A stretch of 64,000 bases of DNA. Source: Clostridium tetanomorphum. GTDB lineage: Bacteria > Bacillota > Clostridia > Clostridiales > Clostridiaceae. The translations under genes were made by a program, and so were the position numbers. The stretch lies in NCBI RefSeq assembly GCF_017873215.1, contig NZ_JAGGKA010000005.1, positions 179,216 to 243,215 of the forward strand, given 5' to 3'. Positions 9,205-19,804 of the stretch are shown here, in pieces (the stretch's first letter is position 1; every line of letters starts with the position of its first letter). The notes beneath the pieces were generated by a model. The model did not search any database. It was not told where the DNA came from and worked only from the letters and a program-made list of their open reading frames with translations.

Positions 9205-9825
9205 CTATTTGCTGTATAACTCAACTATTAATGTTTCATTTACAGGAACATCTATATCAGCTCTAGCTGGTTCACTAACAACTTTTCCTTCAAAATTTTC
9301 TGGATTAGCTGTTAACCAGTTTGGTAATGTCTTTGGATTTTCAGCAAATGTCTTAAACTTTTCTGTAGCTCTACTCTTTTCAGATATAGTTATAACATCA
9401 TTTACAGAAAGTATATATGAAGGAATATCTACTTTTTTGCCATTTACTAAAAAATGTCCATGAGTTACTAACTGTCTAGCTTCTTTTCTAGAATCTCCGT
9501 ATCCTAATCTATAAGCTACGTTATCAAGTCTTAATTCTAAAAGCTTAAGTAAGTTTTCACCTGTTATTCCTCTCATTTTGTCAGCTTTTTCATAGTAAGT
9601 TCTAAACTGACCTTCTAATACTCCATATATTCTTCTAGCTTTCTGCTTTTCTCTTAATTGTAATCCATAGTTCGAAAGCTTCTTTCTGCTCTGTCCATGT
9701 TGTCCTGGTGCATATCCTCTTCTTGCGAACGCACACTTATCTGTATGACATCTATCTCCTTTAAGAAATAGCTTTAATCCTTCTCTTCTACATAATCTAC
9801 AAACTGCTCCAGTGTATCTTGCCAT
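9205..9825 (-). CDS. rpsD: 30S ribosomal protein S4 (zinc-binding type)
   Basis: This 206-residue protein keeps the four N-terminal cysteines of the zinc-binding form (CRLC at 9-12, then C26 and C31 in [13 protein letters not shown]). An S4 RNA-binding domain occupies about 95-160 ([20 protein letters not shown]). S4 nucleates 30S assembly and in many bacteria represses its own operon. Unlike Bacillus, where rpsD stands alone, it is here within the alpha operon between rpsK and rpoA. Confidence 0.97.
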   Translation of the reverse strand: MARYTGAVCRLCRREGLKLFLKGDRCHTDKCAFARRGYAPGQHGQSRKKLSNYGLQLREKQKARRIYGVLEGQFRTYYEKADKMRGITGENLLKLLELRLDNVAYRLGYGDSRKEARQLVTHGHFLVNGKKVDIPSYILSVNDVITISEKSRATEKFKTFAENPKTLPNWLTANPENFEGKVVSEPARADIDVPVNETLIVELYSK

Positions 9826-9852
9826 TTAAATTACACCTCCTATTACTTAAAA

Positions 9853-10251
9853 TTAGACTCTTCTTCTCTTTGGTGGTCTGCAACCATTGTGTGGTATTGG
9901 AGTAACGTCTTTAATTAGAGTTACTTCTAATCCAGCAGCCTGTAGTGATCTTATTGCAGCTTCTCTACCTGCTCCTGGTCCCTTTACATATACTTCAACG
10001 CTCTTTAAGCCATGCTCCATAGCTGCCTTTGCTGCAGTTTCAGCTGCCATTTGAGCTGCAAATGGAGTGCTCTTTCTTGAACCTCTAAATCCTAATCCGC
10101 CGGCACTTGCCCATGATAATGTGTTACCAGCAGTATCAGTTAACGTAACAATGGAATTGTTAAAAGTTGACTTTATATGTGCACTGCCGTGTTCAATATT
10201 TTTTCTTTCTTTTCTTCTTCTTGTCTTTTTAACTTTTGACCCAGCTGCCAT
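9853..10251 (-). CDS. rpsK: 30S ribosomal protein S11
   Basis: At 132 residues it includes [18 protein letters not shown] and the C-terminal [18 protein letters not shown] of bacterial S11. S11 lies on the 30S platform at the E site. It sits 32 bases after rpsM and 28 before rpsD, in alpha-operon order. Confidence 0.98.
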   Translation of the reverse strand: MAAGSKVKKTRRRKERKNIEHGSAHIKSTFNNSIVTLTDTAGNTLSWASAGGLGFRGSRKSTPFAAQMAAETAAKAAMEHGLKSVEVYVKGPGAGREAAIRSLQAAGLEVTLIKDVTPIPHNGCRPPKRRRV

Positions 10252-10282
10252 CTTTTTCCCTCCTTAAATCAGTTTATCAATG

Positions 10283-10654
10283 CTATTTCTTTTTCTTAGA
10301 ACCAACTAATTTCTTTGGACCTTTTCTTGTTCTAGCATTAGTCTTAGTTTTCTGACCTCTTACTGGAAGTCCTCTTCTATGTCTTATTCCTCTATAACAA
10401 CCTATTTCAACCAATCTCTTTATATCAAGAGCTATATTTCTTCTTAAATCACCTTCAACAGTAAAATTTTTATTTATATAATCTCTTAATGCATTAACTT
10501 CTTCTTCACTTAAATCCTTAACTCTTGCATTTGGATTAACTCCTGTTTCTTTAAGGATTTTGTGTGAACTTGGTAATCCTATACCGAAAATGTAGGTTAG
10601 ACCTATTTCTACTCTTTTTTCCTTTGGTAGGTCAACTCCTGCTATTCTTGCCAT
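10283..10654 (-). CDS. rpsM: 30S ribosomal protein S13
   Basis: At 123 residues it has the S13 start [18 protein letters not shown] and a basic C-terminal tail ([16 protein letters not shown]) that reaches toward P-site tRNA. The [18 protein letters not shown] segment is diagnostic. A 120-base gap with a hairpin separates it from rpmJ upstream. Confidence 0.98.
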   Translation of the reverse strand: MARIAGVDLPKEKRVEIGLTYIFGIGLPSSHKILKETGVNPNARVKDLSEEEVNALRDYINKNFTVEGDLRRNIALDIKRLVEIGCYRGIRHRRGLPVRGQKTKTNARTRKGPKKLVGSKKKK

Positions 10655-10730
10655 TAATATTACACCTCCTGAATATCTTTATTATAGATAAAGGATTAAT
10701 TAATTTAAATTTATATATAAAGTTTTAGGC

Positions 10731-10755
10731 CATTAGGATCTTTAAAATCCTAATG
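10731..10755 (-). terminator. Hairpin between rpmJ and rpsM
   Basis: CATTAGGAT and ATCCTAATG form a nine-base-pair stem around a seven-base A/T-rich loop in the rpmJ-rpsM gap. On the minus strand it is followed by GGCCTAAAACTTT, a poor T tract. It could be an internal attenuator, an RNA processing site, or an r-protein binding site for the alpha operon. Confidence 0.55.
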
Positions 10756-10775
10756 TCAGCCGCCCCAAAACATTA

Positions 10776-10901
<126 letters not shown>

Positions 10902-10904
10902 TTA

Positions 10905-11123
10905 TTACTTTGCTCTCCAAGTTATTCTTCCACGAGTTAAATCATATGGAGAAAGCTCCACAGTAACTTTATCTCCCGGCAGTATTCTTATAAAATTCAT
11001 TCTTAATTTTCCAGAAATATGAGCTAATATTTTATGCCCACTTTCTAATTCTACTTCAAACATAGCATTAGGTAAAGCTTCTAAAACAGTACCCTGCATT
11101 TCTATAACATCCTCTTTTGACAT
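10905..11123 (-). CDS. infA: Translation initiation factor IF-1
   Basis: At 72 residues it is a single OB-fold starting [20 protein letters not shown], with [19 protein letters not shown] near the end. IF-1 binds the A site of the 30S subunit during initiation. It lies six bases after a KOW-domain gene and before rpmJ. Confidence 0.97.
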   Translation of the reverse strand: MSKEDVIEMQGTVLEALPNAMFEVELESGHKILAHISGKLRMNFIRILPGDKVTVELSPYDLTRGRITWRAK

Positions 11124-11129
11124 AAGGTC

Positions 11130-11420
11130 TCAAACCTCCTTATTCATGTCGTGAGACTGCAAAAATTTCCTAATCATCAAATTACTAACTTCATTATTCT
11201 CTAATAACGTTTTTTTAATTTCATCAGCTATTACATTAGTAAAAACTAAATGCTTAATTTTCTTTTTCTTAGGTTTTTCAACAAACCTTAAACTGCCATC
11301 GGAAATATAAACATATTCTTCATTCAAAACTGCTGTAACTATGAAGAATCTACCCTTATCTCTTCCTGCCTTAGAACAGACTACTTTACCTATCTGGTCA
11401 TTATCATTCAAGATTTTCAC
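11130..11420 (-). CDS. KOW domain RNA-binding protein (L14e-like)
   Basis: This 96-residue protein starts with a KOW-like motif, IGKVVCSKAGRDKGRFFIV (about 10-28), followed by a basic patch KPKKKKIKH. This resembles the archaeal/eukaryotic L14e and L27e family. A bacterial homologue at exactly this position, between map and infA, is common in Clostridia and relatives. A role in ribosome binding or assembly is inferred from the fold and operon; no experimental function is known to me. It is five bases after map. Confidence 0.85.
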   Translation of the reverse strand: MKILNDNDQIGKVVCSKAGRDKGRFFIVTAVLNEEYVYISDGSLRFVEKPKKKKIKHLVFTNVIADEIKKTLLENNEVSNLMIRKFLQSHDMNKEV

Positions 11421-11425
11421 CTCTA

Positions 11426-12175
11426 TTAAATCAATGTTAGTATTTCTGGGCCGTTATCTAAAATAGCAACTGTGTTTTCATAATGAGCTGATAAACTATT
11501 ATCTTTGGTCACAACTGTCCATCCATTTGGTTCAACTTTTACATGATAATCTCCTATGTTAACCATAGGTTCTATAGCTATAACCATGCCCTTTATTAAT
11601 TTAGGGCCTCTACCAGGCCTACCAAAATTAGGAACCTCAGGATCTTCATGCATTTCTTTACCAATACCGTGACCAACATAGTCTCTAACAACAGAATAGG
11701 CAAAACTCTCAACATATTGCTGAACTGCAGAAGAGATATCAGTTAATCTATTCCCTATTGTAGCTTTTTCTACTCCCTTAAAAAAACTTTCCTTAGTCAC
11801 TTCAATAAGTTTCTTAGCTTCTTCAGAAATTTTTCCTATAGGGAAAGTTCTTGCTGCATCTCCATGATATCCATTAATAATTGCTCCACAATCTATACTT
11901 ATAATATCGCCTTCTTGTAGAACCCTATCTTTAGATGGAATACCATGAACTACTTCATTATTTACTGATGCACATATTGAAGCGGGAAATCCATAATAAC
12001 CCTTAAAAGATGGCTTAGCACCTCTCTGAGTTATAAACTCTTCTGCTATTCTATCCAATTCTCCAGTAGTTATTCCAGGTTTTACTGCCTCTTCAAGTTT
12101 TGCAAGGGTATCTCCTACAACTTTACCTGCCTGTCTCATATACTCAATTTCTATATCATTTTTAATAATTATCAT
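11426..12175 (-). CDS. map: Methionine aminopeptidase type I
   Basis: This 249-residue pita-bread-fold peptidase shows all five metal ligands: the Asp in SIDCGAIINGYHGD and in GDAARTF, the His in GHGIGKEMHEDP, and the Glu in AIEPMV and near the C-terminus (SAHYENTVAI). It removes the initiator methionine after deformylation. Its start abuts adk (one base apart) in the standard secY-adk-map-infA order. Confidence 0.98.
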   Translation of the reverse strand: MIIIKNDIEIEYMRQAGKVVGDTLAKLEEAVKPGITTGELDRIAEEFITQRGAKPSFKGYYGFPASICASVNNEVVHGIPSKDRVLQEGDIISIDCGAIINGYHGDAARTFPIGKISEEAKKLIEVTKESFFKGVEKATIGNRLTDISSAVQQYVESFAYSVVRDYVGHGIGKEMHEDPEVPNFGRPGRGPKLIKGMVIAIEPMVNIGDYHVKVEPNGWTVVTKDNSLSAHYENTVAILDNGPEILTLI

Positions 12176-12826
12176 CTATATATCGCTCCCTAGGATATTA
12201 CAAACGCTTTGAAAAACTTCACTAATTTCACGAGTTCCATCAATTGCATAAAGTGAATCATTGCTTTTATAATACTGAACTAACGGTGCTGTTTGATTTG
12301 AATACACTTCTAATCTCTCTTTTACTGTTTCTTCAGTATCATCTTTCCTCTGAACAAGCTCTCCACCACACAAATCACATTTACCTTCAGTCTTTGAAGG
12401 ATTAAATTTCACATGGTAGCTAGCTCCACAATTCTTACACACTCTTCTTCCTGTCATTCTCTCTAGAATGAAATCTTGAGGTACTTCTATTAATAAAGCA
12501 TTATCAATTTTTGTTCCTTCATTATTTAGGAATTTATCAAGTGCTTCTGCTTGTTTTACTGTTCTAGGAAATCCATCTAATAAAAATCCTTTTTTGCAAT
12601 CATCATTCTTTAATCTATCATTAACTATTTCTATAGTTAACTCATCTGGTACTAATTGACCTTTATCCATGTAACTCTTCGCTTTAATTCCAAGGGGCGT
12701 CTTTTCTGATATATTTTTTCTAAATATATCACCTGTTGATATATGTGGTATGGAATATTTTTCACTAATTAACTTTGCCTGTGTCCCTTTTCCAGCTCCT
12801 GGAGGACCTAGTAAAATTATCTTCAA
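12176..12826 (-). CDS. adk: Adenylate kinase
   Basis: This 216-residue protein has the P-loop [10 protein letters not shown] at residues 7-16. A long LID domain carries a four-cysteine zinc site (CKNC and CDLC about 20 residues apart), the Gram-positive form. [13 protein letters not shown] is the AMP-binding segment. It catalyses ATP + AMP = 2 ADP in the cytoplasm. It lies 22 bases after secY. Confidence 0.98.
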   Translation of the reverse strand: MKIILLGPPGAGKGTQAKLISEKYSIPHISTGDIFRKNISEKTPLGIKAKSYMDKGQLVPDELTIEIVNDRLKNDDCKKGFLLDGFPRTVKQAEALDKFLNNEGTKIDNALLIEVPQDFILERMTGRRVCKNCGASYHVKFNPSKTEGKCDLCGGELVQRKDDTEETVKERLEVYSNQTAPLVQYYKSNDSLYAIDGTREISEVFQSVCNILGSDI

Positions 12827-12848
12827 CTAAACCATCTCCAAATATTTA

Positions 12849-14132
12849 TTACTTTAAAAATCCTTGATAATGTCTCATTACTAATTGAGATTCTATTTGT
12901 CTTATAGATTCAAGAGCAACTCCTACGATAATTAGCAATCCAGTACCTCCAAAATAAATTCCTTTGAAAGGAGTATTTGATGATACTATTATAGGTATAA
13001 TTGCTATCATTCCAGCAAAAACACCCCCAAGTACTGCTATTCTTGTTAGCACTTTTTCAATATAATTTGCTGTAGGCTCTCCTGGTCTTATTCCTGGAAT
13101 AAAGCCAGCTGACTTATGCATATTTTCAGCCATTTCATCAGGTTTAAATGTAACTTGTGTATAAAACCAAGTAAAGAATATTATTAGTAGGAAATACATT
13201 AAACTGTATTGCCAACTACCCTCTCTAAAAGGACTATACTTACTTCCTGTTATAATCATGTTAAACTTTGAATTAGGCCAAAATTGACTTATTGTTGCAG
13301 GAAAAAGCATAAGTGACATAGCAAATATTATACCTATAACTCCTGAGGAATTCACATTTATAGGAATATGTGTTGACTGTCCTTTATACATTTTTCCTCC
13401 TACAGTTTTCCCTGCATACTGAATAGGTATTCTTCTTTCTGCAAGACTCATCACAACTGCTGACAAGAATAATGCTGCTACTACTACTACAAACGTTATA
13501 ACTTGAACGAAGTTAACTTCTTCAGCTTTTTGAAGTGATGATATGCTATATATAGTACTCGGAACTCTTGAAACAATATTTACAAATATTATAAGTGATA
13601 TACCATTTCCAATGCCCTTTTCAGTAATCTTATCTCCGAACCACATTAGAAATGTTGATGCTGTGGTTAAAGTAAGGATTATTAAAAACATACTAAGCTT
13701 AGAACCATCTTGTAATGCTCCAGCTCTTGATATAATGGCATATGTACTGAAACCTTGAATGATACTAAAAACTATAGCACCATATCTAGTATATTGCTGA
13801 ATTTTTTTTCTACCTTCTTCTCCTTCTTTAGATAATTGTTCTAAAGAAGGTATAGCGATAGTCAAAAGCTGAAATATAATGGATGAGTTAATATACGGAA
13901 CTACACCCATAGCAAATATACTAAATTTGCTGAATGCACCACCAGATATCAAATCATATAAGCTAAATAAGTTTCCATTACCTGCTTCTGTAAGTGCCTT
14001 TAATCTTGATTGGTCAATCCCTGGAACGAGAATAAAATTTCCCATTCTAAAAAGGATTAACATAAAAAATGTAAAGAGTATCCTCTTCCTCAAATCGGGA
14101 ACTTTCCAGGCATTACGTAGGGTTGATAGCAC
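12849..14132 (-). CDS. secY: Preprotein translocase subunit SecY
   Basis: This 427-residue protein has ten predicted membrane helices. The plug region follows LFSLYDLISGGAFSKFSIFA, and the cytoplasmic loop RRIPIQYAGK is a SecY signature. It forms the SecYEG channel with SecE (also in this window). It follows rplO with one base between genes, so they are tightly coupled. Confidence 0.98.
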   Translation of the reverse strand: MLSTLRNAWKVPDLRKRILFTFFMLILFRMGNFILVPGIDQSRLKALTEAGNGNLFSLYDLISGGAFSKFSIFAMGVVPYINSSIIFQLLTIAIPSLEQLSKEGEEGRKKIQQYTRYGAIVFSIIQGFSTYAIISRAGALQDGSKLSMFLIILTLTTASTFLMWFGDKITEKGIGNGISLIIFVNIVSRVPSTIYSISSLQKAEEVNFVQVITFVVVVAALFLSAVVMSLAERRIPIQYAGKTVGGKMYKGQSTHIPINVNSSGVIGIIFAMSLMLFPATISQFWPNSKFNMIITGSKYSPFREGSWQYSLMYFLLIIFFTWFYTQVTFKPDEMAENMHKSAGFIPGIRPGEPTANYIEKVLTRIAVLGGVFAGMIAIIPIIVSSNTPFKGIYFGGTGLLIIVGVALESIRQIESQLVMRHYQGFLK

Positions 14133-14133
14133 C

Positions 14134-14574
14134 TTATATCACCTCAACTTTTCCTCCAGCTGCTTCAATCTTTTCAGCTGCTGCTTTAGAAAATTTAGCT
14201 GCCTTAACTGTTAAGCTTTTTTCTAACTCACCATTAGCTAAAATTTTAACTCCATCATAAACTTTACCTATTATTCCTTTTTCGATTAGTAATTCTGGAG
14301 TTACAACTGTTCCGTTTTCAAATATATTTAATCTATCAACGTTGATAGCTGCAAATCTTTTAGCAAATATATTTGTAAATCCTCTCTTAGGTAGTCTTCT
14401 ATATAATGGCATCTGTCCGCCTTCAAATCCTGGTCTTACTCCACCGCCGGATCTAGCTTTTTGTCCTTTTTCACCTTTTCCCGCATTTCTACCAAGTCCT
14501 GAACCAGTACCTCTACCTACTCTCTTTGGAGCTTTTTTTGAACCTTCTGCTGGTCTTAATTCATGAAGTTTCAT
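14134..14574 (-). CDS. rplO: 50S ribosomal protein L15
   Basis: At 146 residues it starts [20 protein letters not shown], with the glycine/arginine-rich extension ([19 protein letters not shown]) that threads into 23S rRNA. The globular half follows. It is the last r-protein of the spc operon before secY. Confidence 0.98.
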   Translation of the reverse strand: MKLHELRPAEGSKKAPKRVGRGTGSGLGRNAGKGEKGQKARSGGGVRPGFEGGQMPLYRRLPKRGFTNIFAKRFAAINVDRLNIFENGTVVTPELLIEKGIIGKVYDGVKILANGELEKSLTVKAAKFSKAAAEKIEAAGGKVEVI

Positions 14575-14591
14575 ACCTTACACCTCCTCTT

Positions 14592-14774
14592 TTACTGTAT
14601 TTCTTCTACTTCTAAAAGATAACTTACTTTATTTATCATACCTCTGATTTGAGGAGTATCATTTTGTTCAACTGTTTTTCCTATTTTCTTTAATCCAAGA
14701 GCATTAACTGTAGATATATGGCTTTCTTTTCTACCAATTAAACTCTTCTTTAAAGTTATTTTAAGTTTAGCCAA
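14592..14774 (-). CDS. rpmD: 50S ribosomal protein L30
   Basis: At 60 residues it reads [19 protein letters not shown] at the start, with [20 protein letters not shown] in the middle, the bacterial short L30. It lies 11 bases after rpsE and 17 before rplO. Confidence 0.97.
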   Translation of the reverse strand: MAKLKITLKKSLIGRKESHISTVNALGLKKIGKTVEQNDTPQIRGMINKVSYLLEVEEIQ

Positions 14775-14785
14775 GGCTATCCCTC

Positions 14786-15283
14786 CTAACCTAAAATCTC
14801 TTCAACGGTTTTTCCTCTTAACTTAGCTATCTGTTCAGCTGTTCTTAGTCTTGATAAACCGTTAATTGTAGCATTAACCATGTTTCTTGGATTATTAGAA
14901 CCTAAAGATTTAGCTCTAACATCTTTTAAACCAGCTAATTCAAGTACTGCTCTTACTGGACCACCAGCTATAACTCCTGTACCTTCATTTGCAGTCATTA
15001 AAAGAACTCTTCCTGTTCCAAATTCTCCTTGAATATCATGTGGTATTGTAGTTTCAACTATTGGAACTTCTACTAAATTTTTCTTTGCATCTTCTATACC
15101 TTTTCTTATAGCTTCAGGTATTTCTATAGATTTCCCCATACCAACGCCTACGTGGCCATTTTCATCTCCAACAACTACGAGGGCGCTAAATCTGAAGTTT
15201 CTACCACCTTTTACAACCTTAGCAACTCTATTTATAAATACAACTTTTTCTTTCAAATCCAAAGTGCTAGGATCTATTCTCAT
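14786..15283 (-). CDS. rpsE: 30S ribosomal protein S5
   Basis: At 165 residues it has the double-stranded RNA-binding S5 domain with [19 protein letters not shown] and the second domain with [20 protein letters not shown]. The loop [10 protein letters not shown] is where spectinomycin-resistance changes map in other bacteria; it looks wild type here. Confidence 0.98.
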   Translation of the reverse strand: MRIDPSTLDLKEKVVFINRVAKVVKGGRNFRFSALVVVGDENGHVGVGMGKSIEIPEAIRKGIEDAKKNLVEVPIVETTIPHDIQGEFGTGRVLLMTANEGTGVIAGGPVRAVLELAGLKDVRAKSLGSNNPRNMVNATINGLSRLRTAEQIAKLRGKTVEEILG

Positions 15284-15299
15284 TTATTTCCCTCCTTTT

Positions 15300-15659
15300 T
15301 TAGAACTGTAAACCTGCTTCTCTCGCACCATCTGCAAGTTCTTTTACTCTTCCGTGATAAACGTATCCGCCTCTATCAAAAACAACTTCTTTAATTCCTT
15401 TTTCTATTGCTCTTTTAGCTACTAGTTCTCCAACTAGTTTAGCTCCTTCTTTATTACTTCCAAGTCCATTAAAATCTTTATCTAAACTTGAAGCAGCAGC
15501 TAAAGTTATACCATTTATATCATCTATAATCTGTGCATATATATTTTTTTCACTTCTATATACTGAAAGTCTTGGTATTTCAGTAGTTCCAGAAATTTTC
15601 TTACGAACTCTTAAATGACGTTTAACTCTTGACTTCTTTCTGTCATCCTTCTTAAACAT
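15300..15659 (-). CDS. rplR: 50S ribosomal protein L18
   Basis: At 119 residues it has the basic N-terminus [20 protein letters not shown] and the L18 signature [20 protein letters not shown]. With L5 it binds 5S rRNA in the central protuberance. It lies between rplF and rpsE in standard order. Confidence 0.98.
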   Translation of the reverse strand: MFKKDDRKKSRVKRHLRVRKKISGTTEIPRLSVYRSEKNIYAQIIDDINGITLAAASSLDKDFNGLGSNKEGAKLVGELVAKRAIEKGIKEVVFDRGGYVYHGRVKELADGAREAGLQF

Positions 15660-15683
15660 AGAGACTCACTCCTTTCCTAATCT

Positions 15684-16226
15684 TTATTTCTTACCAGTTT
15701 TACCTTCCTTACGTCTGATAACTTCGTTATCATACTTAATTCCTTTTCCCTTGTAAGGTTCAGGTTTTCTCCATTCTCTTATATCAGCTGCCACATCTCC
15801 AACTAGTTCTTTATCGATACCTTTAACGATAATCTTATTAGCTCCTTCTAATTGGAAATCTACGCCTTCAACTGGATCTATTTCAACTGGATGTGAGAAT
15901 CCAAGATTTAATACTAATTTTTTACCTTGTAACTGAGCTCTATAACCTACTCCAACTAATTCTAATGTCTTTTGATATCCTTCAGTTACTCCTACAACCA
16001 TGTTATTTATTAACGCTCTTGTTAATCCATGAAGAGATCTGCTCTCTTTTTGATCATTATTTCTTGTAACTACTACAGAATTGTCCTCAACAGCTATGTT
16101 AATAGCAGGATGCATGTTTTTTACAAGCTGACCTTTTGGCCCCTTTACAGTAACAACGTTATCTGGTGTTACTGTAACAGTTACACTATTTGGTATAGCT
16201 ATTGGAAGTCTTCCTATTCTTGACAT
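15684..16226 (-). CDS. rplF: 50S ribosomal protein L6
   Basis: At 180 residues it opens [18 protein letters not shown] and carries the C-terminal signature [20 protein letters not shown]6 contacts the sarcin-ricin region near the GTPase centre. AGGAGGTGTAATA precedes the ATG. Confidence 0.98.
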   Translation of the reverse strand: MSRIGRLPIAIPNSVTVTVTPDNVVTVKGPKGQLVKNMHPAINIAVEDNSVVVTRNNDQKESRSLHGLTRALINNMVVGVTEGYQKTLELVGVGYRAQLQGKKLVLNLGFSHPVEIDPVEGVDFQLEGANKIIVKGIDKELVGDVAADIREWRKPEPYKGKGIKYDNEVIRRKEGKTGKK

Positions 16227-16248
16227 TATTACACCTCCTGTTCATTCA

Positions 16249-16647
16249 TTACCAAATATAACAAAGTACTTCGCCACCAACTGCAAACTTTCTTGCGTCT
16301 CTATCTGTTACGATTCCTTTTGAAGTTGATACAATAGCAACTCCTAAACCATTTAATACTTTAGGAATTTCCTCTTTTCTGCAATATACTCTTAAACCTG
16401 GTTTTGATATTCTCTTTAAGCCTGTTATAACTCTTTCTTTATTCTGACCATACTTCATTGTTATTTTTAACATTGGAACTGAACCATCATTGTATTCCTC
16501 AATGTCTTTTACATATCCTTCTTGAAGCATTATATTTGCAATAGCCTTCTTAATATTTGAAGAAGGTACTTCTACTGTTTCATGTCTAACTATATTAGCA
16601 TTTCTAATACGTGTTAGTAAATCTGCGATTGGGTCAGTCATTACCAT
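16249..16647 (-). CDS. rpsH: 30S ribosomal protein S8
   Basis: I start at the ATG at 16647, with GGAGG ten bases upstream, giving 132 residues and the canonical [18 protein letters not shown]. Open reading continues upstream but only into the rpsN overlap. The C-terminus [20 protein letters not shown] is diagnostic. S8 binds the 16S central domain and, in E. coli, represses the spc operon through rplE. Confidence 0.97.
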   Translation of the reverse strand: MVMTDPIADLLTRIRNANIVRHETVEVPSSNIKKAIANIMLQEGYVKDIEEYNDGSVPMLKITMKYGQNKERVITGLKRISKPGLRVYCRKEEIPKVLNGLGVAIVSTSKGIVTDRDARKFAVGGEVLCYIW

Positions 16648-16676
16648 ATTTAATGTGCCTCCTTTCCTATAACAAA

Positions 16677-16862
16677 TTACCAACTTGCTTTCTTACATCC
16701 AGGTATTTGACCTTTGTATGCAAGTTCTCTAAAACAAATACGGCATATACCAAATTTCTTTAAAACAGAATGTGGTCTTCCACAAATTCTACATCTTGTG
16801 TAAGCTCTTGTTGAGTACTTAGGTTCTTTTTTCCACTTTTCTATTAAAGCCTTACGTGCCAC
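16677..16862 (-). CDS. rpsN: 30S ribosomal protein S14, zinc-binding type Z
   Basis: This short 61-residue form has two CxxC pairs (CRIC and CRIC, 12 residues apart), the zinc-ribbon S14 that is typical of Firmicutes. The start is [20 protein letters not shown]. It lies between rplE and rpsH. Confidence 0.98.
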   Translation of the reverse strand: MARKALIEKWKKEPKYSTRAYTRCRICGRPHSVLKKFGICRICFRELAYKGQIPGCKKASW

Positions 16863-16877
16863 AATTTTCCCTCCTTA

Positions 16878-17420
16878 TTATTGAGCAAAAGGCATTCCAA
16901 GGAATCTTAATAATTCTCTTGCTTCCTCGTCAGTCTTTGCAGTTGTAACAAATATAATATCCATACCTCTTACTTTATCAATCTTATCATATTCAATTTC
17001 AGGGAATATAAGCTGTTCTTTAACTCCTAATGAATAATTTCCTCTACCGTCAAAAGACTTATCTGAAATACCTCTAAAATCTCTTACTCTTGGTAGTGCT
17101 ATATTCATTAATTTATCCGCAAACTCATACATTTTTTGCTTTCTTAAAGTAACCTTACATCCTATTGGCATGTTTTCTCTTATTTTAAAATTTGCTATTG
17201 ACTTTTTTGCTCTTGTTAACACAGGCTTTTGTCCTGTAATGATTGTTAAATCACTAACTGCTGATTCTAATATTTTTTGATTTTCTTTAGCTTCTCCAAC
17301 ACCCATGTTTATAACTATTTTTTCAAGCTTTGGAACTTCCATTATATTCTGATATCCGAACTTTTCCATTAAAGCTGTAACTACTTCTTTTTCGTATTTT
17401 TCCTGTAATCTTGGAATCAT
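16878..17420 (-). CDS. rplE: 50S ribosomal protein L5
   Basis: At 180 residues it has [17 protein letters not shown] (L5 signature) and ends [16 protein letters not shown]5 holds 5S rRNA in the central protuberance and contacts P-site tRNA. It follows rplX by 21 bases. Confidence 0.98.
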   Translation of the reverse strand: MIPRLQEKYEKEVVTALMEKFGYQNIMEVPKLEKIVINMGVGEAKENQKILESAVSDLTIITGQKPVLTRAKKSIANFKIRENMPIGCKVTLRKQKMYEFADKLMNIALPRVRDFRGISDKSFDGRGNYSLGVKEQLIFPEIEYDKIDKVRGMDIIFVTTAKTDEEARELLRFLGMPFAQ

Positions 17421-17441
17421 TAGTTAAACCTCCTTTCAAGA

Positions 17442-17762
17442 TTAGAATGTTTCTCCGCACTTTTTACAAACTCTTACTTTAGTTCCGTCATCTAATATCT
17501 TATGACTTATTCTTGTTACTGATTTGCATTTTGTACAGTATAACATAACTTTTGAACTATATATAGGCGCTTCTTTATGAACAATTCCACCTTGCATATT
17601 TTCTCTGCTTGGTTTCTGGTGTTTTGTAACTACATTAACACCTTTAACTAATACTTTATTATGCTTAGGGAATACGCTTAAAACTTCACCTATTTTTCCC
17701 TTATCTTTTCCAGATATAACCATAACTGTGTCTTTTTTTCTAACATGTATCTTATTCTGCAT
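17442..17762 (-). CDS. rplX: 50S ribosomal protein L24, zinc-ribbon form
   Basis: At 106 residues the KOW motif is at the N-terminus ([20 protein letters not shown]), as in all L24. The C-terminal third has two CxxC pairs, CTKC and CKKC, about 21 residues apart, which form a probable zinc ribbon. The best-known bacterial L24 proteins have no cysteines there. L24 initiates 50S assembly by binding the 5' end of 23S rRNA. It lies between rplN and rplE. Confidence 0.97.
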   Translation of the reverse strand: MQNKIHVRKKDTVMVISGKDKGKIGEVLSVFPKHNKVLVKGVNVVTKHQKPSRENMQGGIVHKEAPIYSSKVMLYCTKCKSVTRISHKILDDGTKVRVCKKCGETF

Positions 17763-17780
17763 TTAAGCCACCTCCCTATC

Positions 17781-18149
17781 CTATAGAACTTCAGGTGCTA
17801 ATGATAATATTTTTGTAAATTCTTTATCTCTTAGCTCCCTTGCAACAGGTCCAAAGATACGAGTTCCTTTTGGTTGTTTATCATCCTTTATTATAACAGC
17901 GGCATTTTCATCGAATCTTATATATGAACCATCTGCTCTTCTTAAACCTTTTACAGATCTTACGATTACTGCCTTAACAACATCGCCTTTTTTAACAACA
18001 CCGCCTGGTGTTGCACTTTTAACGCTAGCAACTATTACATCTCCGATGTTACCCCATTTTCTCTTGGAACCACCTAGTACTCTTATACACATAATCTCTT
18101 TAGCACCAGAGTTATCTGCAACTCTTAATATGGTTTGCTGCTGAATCAT
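17781..18149 (-). CDS. rplN: 50S ribosomal protein L14
   Basis: At 122 residues, the usual length, it starts [18 protein letters not shown] and ends with [20 protein letters not shown]14 forms an intersubunit bridge and is the docking site of RsfS. Standard spc operon order. Confidence 0.98.
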   Translation of the reverse strand: MIQQQTILRVADNSGAKEIMCIRVLGGSKRKWGNIGDVIVASVKSATPGGVVKKGDVVKAVIVRSVKGLRRADGSYIRFDENAAVIIKDDKQPKGTRIFGPVARELRDKEFTKILSLAPEVL

Positions 18150-18179
18150 TAAAAATACCCTCCTTTCAGCTTTTTAAGA

Positions 18180-18434
18180 CTATTTAGCTTTTTCAACTAT
18201 TTCTACAACTCTCCATCTTTTTTCTTTTGATAATGGTCTAGTTTCCATTATTAAAACTCTATCATTAATTTTAGCCTCATTATTTTCATCATGTGCTTTA
18301 AATTTAGTTGTTCTGTTCACAGTTTTCCCATATAATGGGTGACGAACTTTAGTTTCTACTGCTACAACAACAGTTTTATCCATTTTATCAGAAACAACTC
18401 TACCTATTCTTGACTTTCTATTTGTTCTTTCCAC
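18180..18434 (-). CDS. rpsQ: 30S ribosomal protein S17
   Basis: At 84 residues it is an OB-fold protein with [13 protein letters not shown] and [16 protein letters not shown], the S17 signature. It binds the 5' domain of 16S rRNA. It lies 22 bases after rpmC and 30 before rplN. Confidence 0.98.
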   Translation of the reverse strand: MERTNRKSRIGRVVSDKMDKTVVVAVETKVRHPLYGKTVNRTTKFKAHDENNEAKINDRVLIMETRPLSKEKRWRVVEIVEKAK

Positions 18435-18455
18435 AGGATAAACCTCCTTTCAATT

Positions 18456-18668
18456 TTACTGCTCAAACTTCCTTAGTTCTTCTTCTCTAAGGATGGTCTT
18501 AATCTGGGCTATAGATTTTTTTACTTCTCTTATTCTCATTGGGTTTTCTAACTGACCAGTAGCTAACTGAAATCTAAGGTTAAACAATTCGCCCTTAAGA
18601 TCATTTAACTTTACTGCTAAATCTTCAGGACTGCCTTTTCTTAATTCTTGTAATTCTCTAGCCTTCAT
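18456..18668 (-). CDS. rpmC: 50S ribosomal protein L29
   Basis: I use the ATG at 18668, giving 70 residues starting [20 protein letters not shown], the family start. The ribosome-binding site GGTGGTGAAATC lies in the last codons of rplP, whose stop overlaps this start by 11 bases. The helical hairpin ends [20 protein letters not shown]29 lies by the exit tunnel and helps bind SRP and trigger factor. Confidence 0.96.
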   Translation of the reverse strand: MKARELQELRKGSPEDLAVKLNDLKGELFNLRFQLATGQLENPMRIREVKKSIAQIKTILREEELRKFEQ

Positions 18669-19101
18669 TGATTTCACCACCCATTTCTTCAAAATCTGAT
18701 CTCATAACAAATTTAGTGGATACTGGTAATTTATGTGAAGCAAGTCTCATAGCTTCTCTTGCTACCTTTTCACTAACACCTGTTAGTTCAAATAATACTC
18801 TACCTGGTTTTACTACTGCTACCCAGTATTCAGGTGAACCTTTACCGGAACCCATACGTGTTTCAGCTGGTTTTTCAGTAACTGGTTTATCTGGGAAAAT
18901 CTTTATCCAAAGTTTTCCTCCTCTTTTTATATATCTATTTATAGCTATTCTGGCAGCTTCAATTTGATTGCTTGTGATCCAGCCACATTCAGTAGCTTGA
19001 ATACCAAAATCACCGTATGCTATAAAGTTACCTCTAGTAGCCTTACCTTTCATTCTGCCACGCTGTACCTTACGATGTTTAACTCTTTTAGGCATTAACA
19101 T
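18658..19101 (-). CDS. rplP: 50S ribosomal protein L16
   Basis: At 147 residues it starts [20 protein letters not shown], with AGGAGG eight bases before the ATG. The tRNA-elbow-contacting [20 protein letters not shown] is clear. L16 organises the A-site tRNA region. Its 3' end overlaps the start of rpmC. Confidence 0.98.
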   Translation of the reverse strand: MLMPKRVKHRKVQRGRMKGKATRGNFIAYGDFGIQATECGWITSNQIEAARIAINRYIKRGGKLWIKIFPDKPVTEKPAETRMGSGKGSPEYWVAVVKPGRVLFELTGVSEKVAREAMRLASHKLPVSTKFVMRSDFEEMGGEINEG

Positions 19102-19118
19102 GTCATATTCCTCCTTCC

Positions 19119-19787
19119 CTATGCATTAACTTCTTCCTTTATTTCTTTTTTTGCTGGAAGAACTTCACCTCTATATACCCATACTTTTACACCAATTTTC
19201 CCATATGTAGTATCTGCTTCAGCAAATCCGTAATCTATATCAGCTCTTAAAGTCTGTAGAGGAATTGTTCCTTCATGATATTGCTCTGTTCTAGCTATAT
19301 CAGCTCCGCCAAGTCTTCCTGAACAAGCAGTCTTAACACCTTTAGCTCCTGATCTCATAGCTCTTTGAATTGTTTGTTTCATAGCTCTTCTAAAAGATAT
19401 TCTTTTTTCAAGCTGTTGTGCTATATTTTCAGCCATTAACTGAGCATCAGTTTCTGCTGCTTTAACTTCTACTATATTTATTAAAATATTTTTATCACTA
19501 TTGATTAACTTTTGTAATTCAGCTTTTAAAGCATCAATTCCTTGACCGCCTTTTCCAATTATCATACCTGGTTTAGCAGTGTGTATATTTAACTTAACTC
19601 TTTTCGCCGCTCTTTCTATTTCAATTTTTGAAATACCAGCTGAGTAAGATTTATTTTTAACAAATTCTCTTATAAGATTATCTTCAACTAAATTATCTGA
19701 GAAATTTTTACCATCAGCATACCATTTAGCATCCCAATCTTTTATAACTCCAACTCTTAAACCGTGTGGATGTACTTTCTGTCCCAT
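19119..19787 (-). CDS. rpsC: 30S ribosomal protein S3
   Basis: At 222 residues it shows [17 protein letters not shown], a KH domain with [17 protein letters not shown], and the C-terminal domain [13 protein letters not shown]3 lines the mRNA entry channel. It is 18 bases after rplV. Confidence 0.98.
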   Translation of the reverse strand: MGQKVHPHGLRVGVIKDWDAKWYADGKNFSDNLVEDNLIREFVKNKSYSAGISKIEIERAAKRVKLNIHTAKPGMIIGKGGQGIDALKAELQKLINSDKNILINIVEVKAAETDAQLMAENIAQQLEKRISFRRAMKQTIQRAMRSGAKGVKTACSGRLGGADIARTEQYHEGTIPLQTLRADIDYGFAEADTTYGKIGVKVWVYRGEVLPAKKEIKEEVNA

Positions 19788-19804
19788 CTATTTCCCTCCT
19801 TCTT

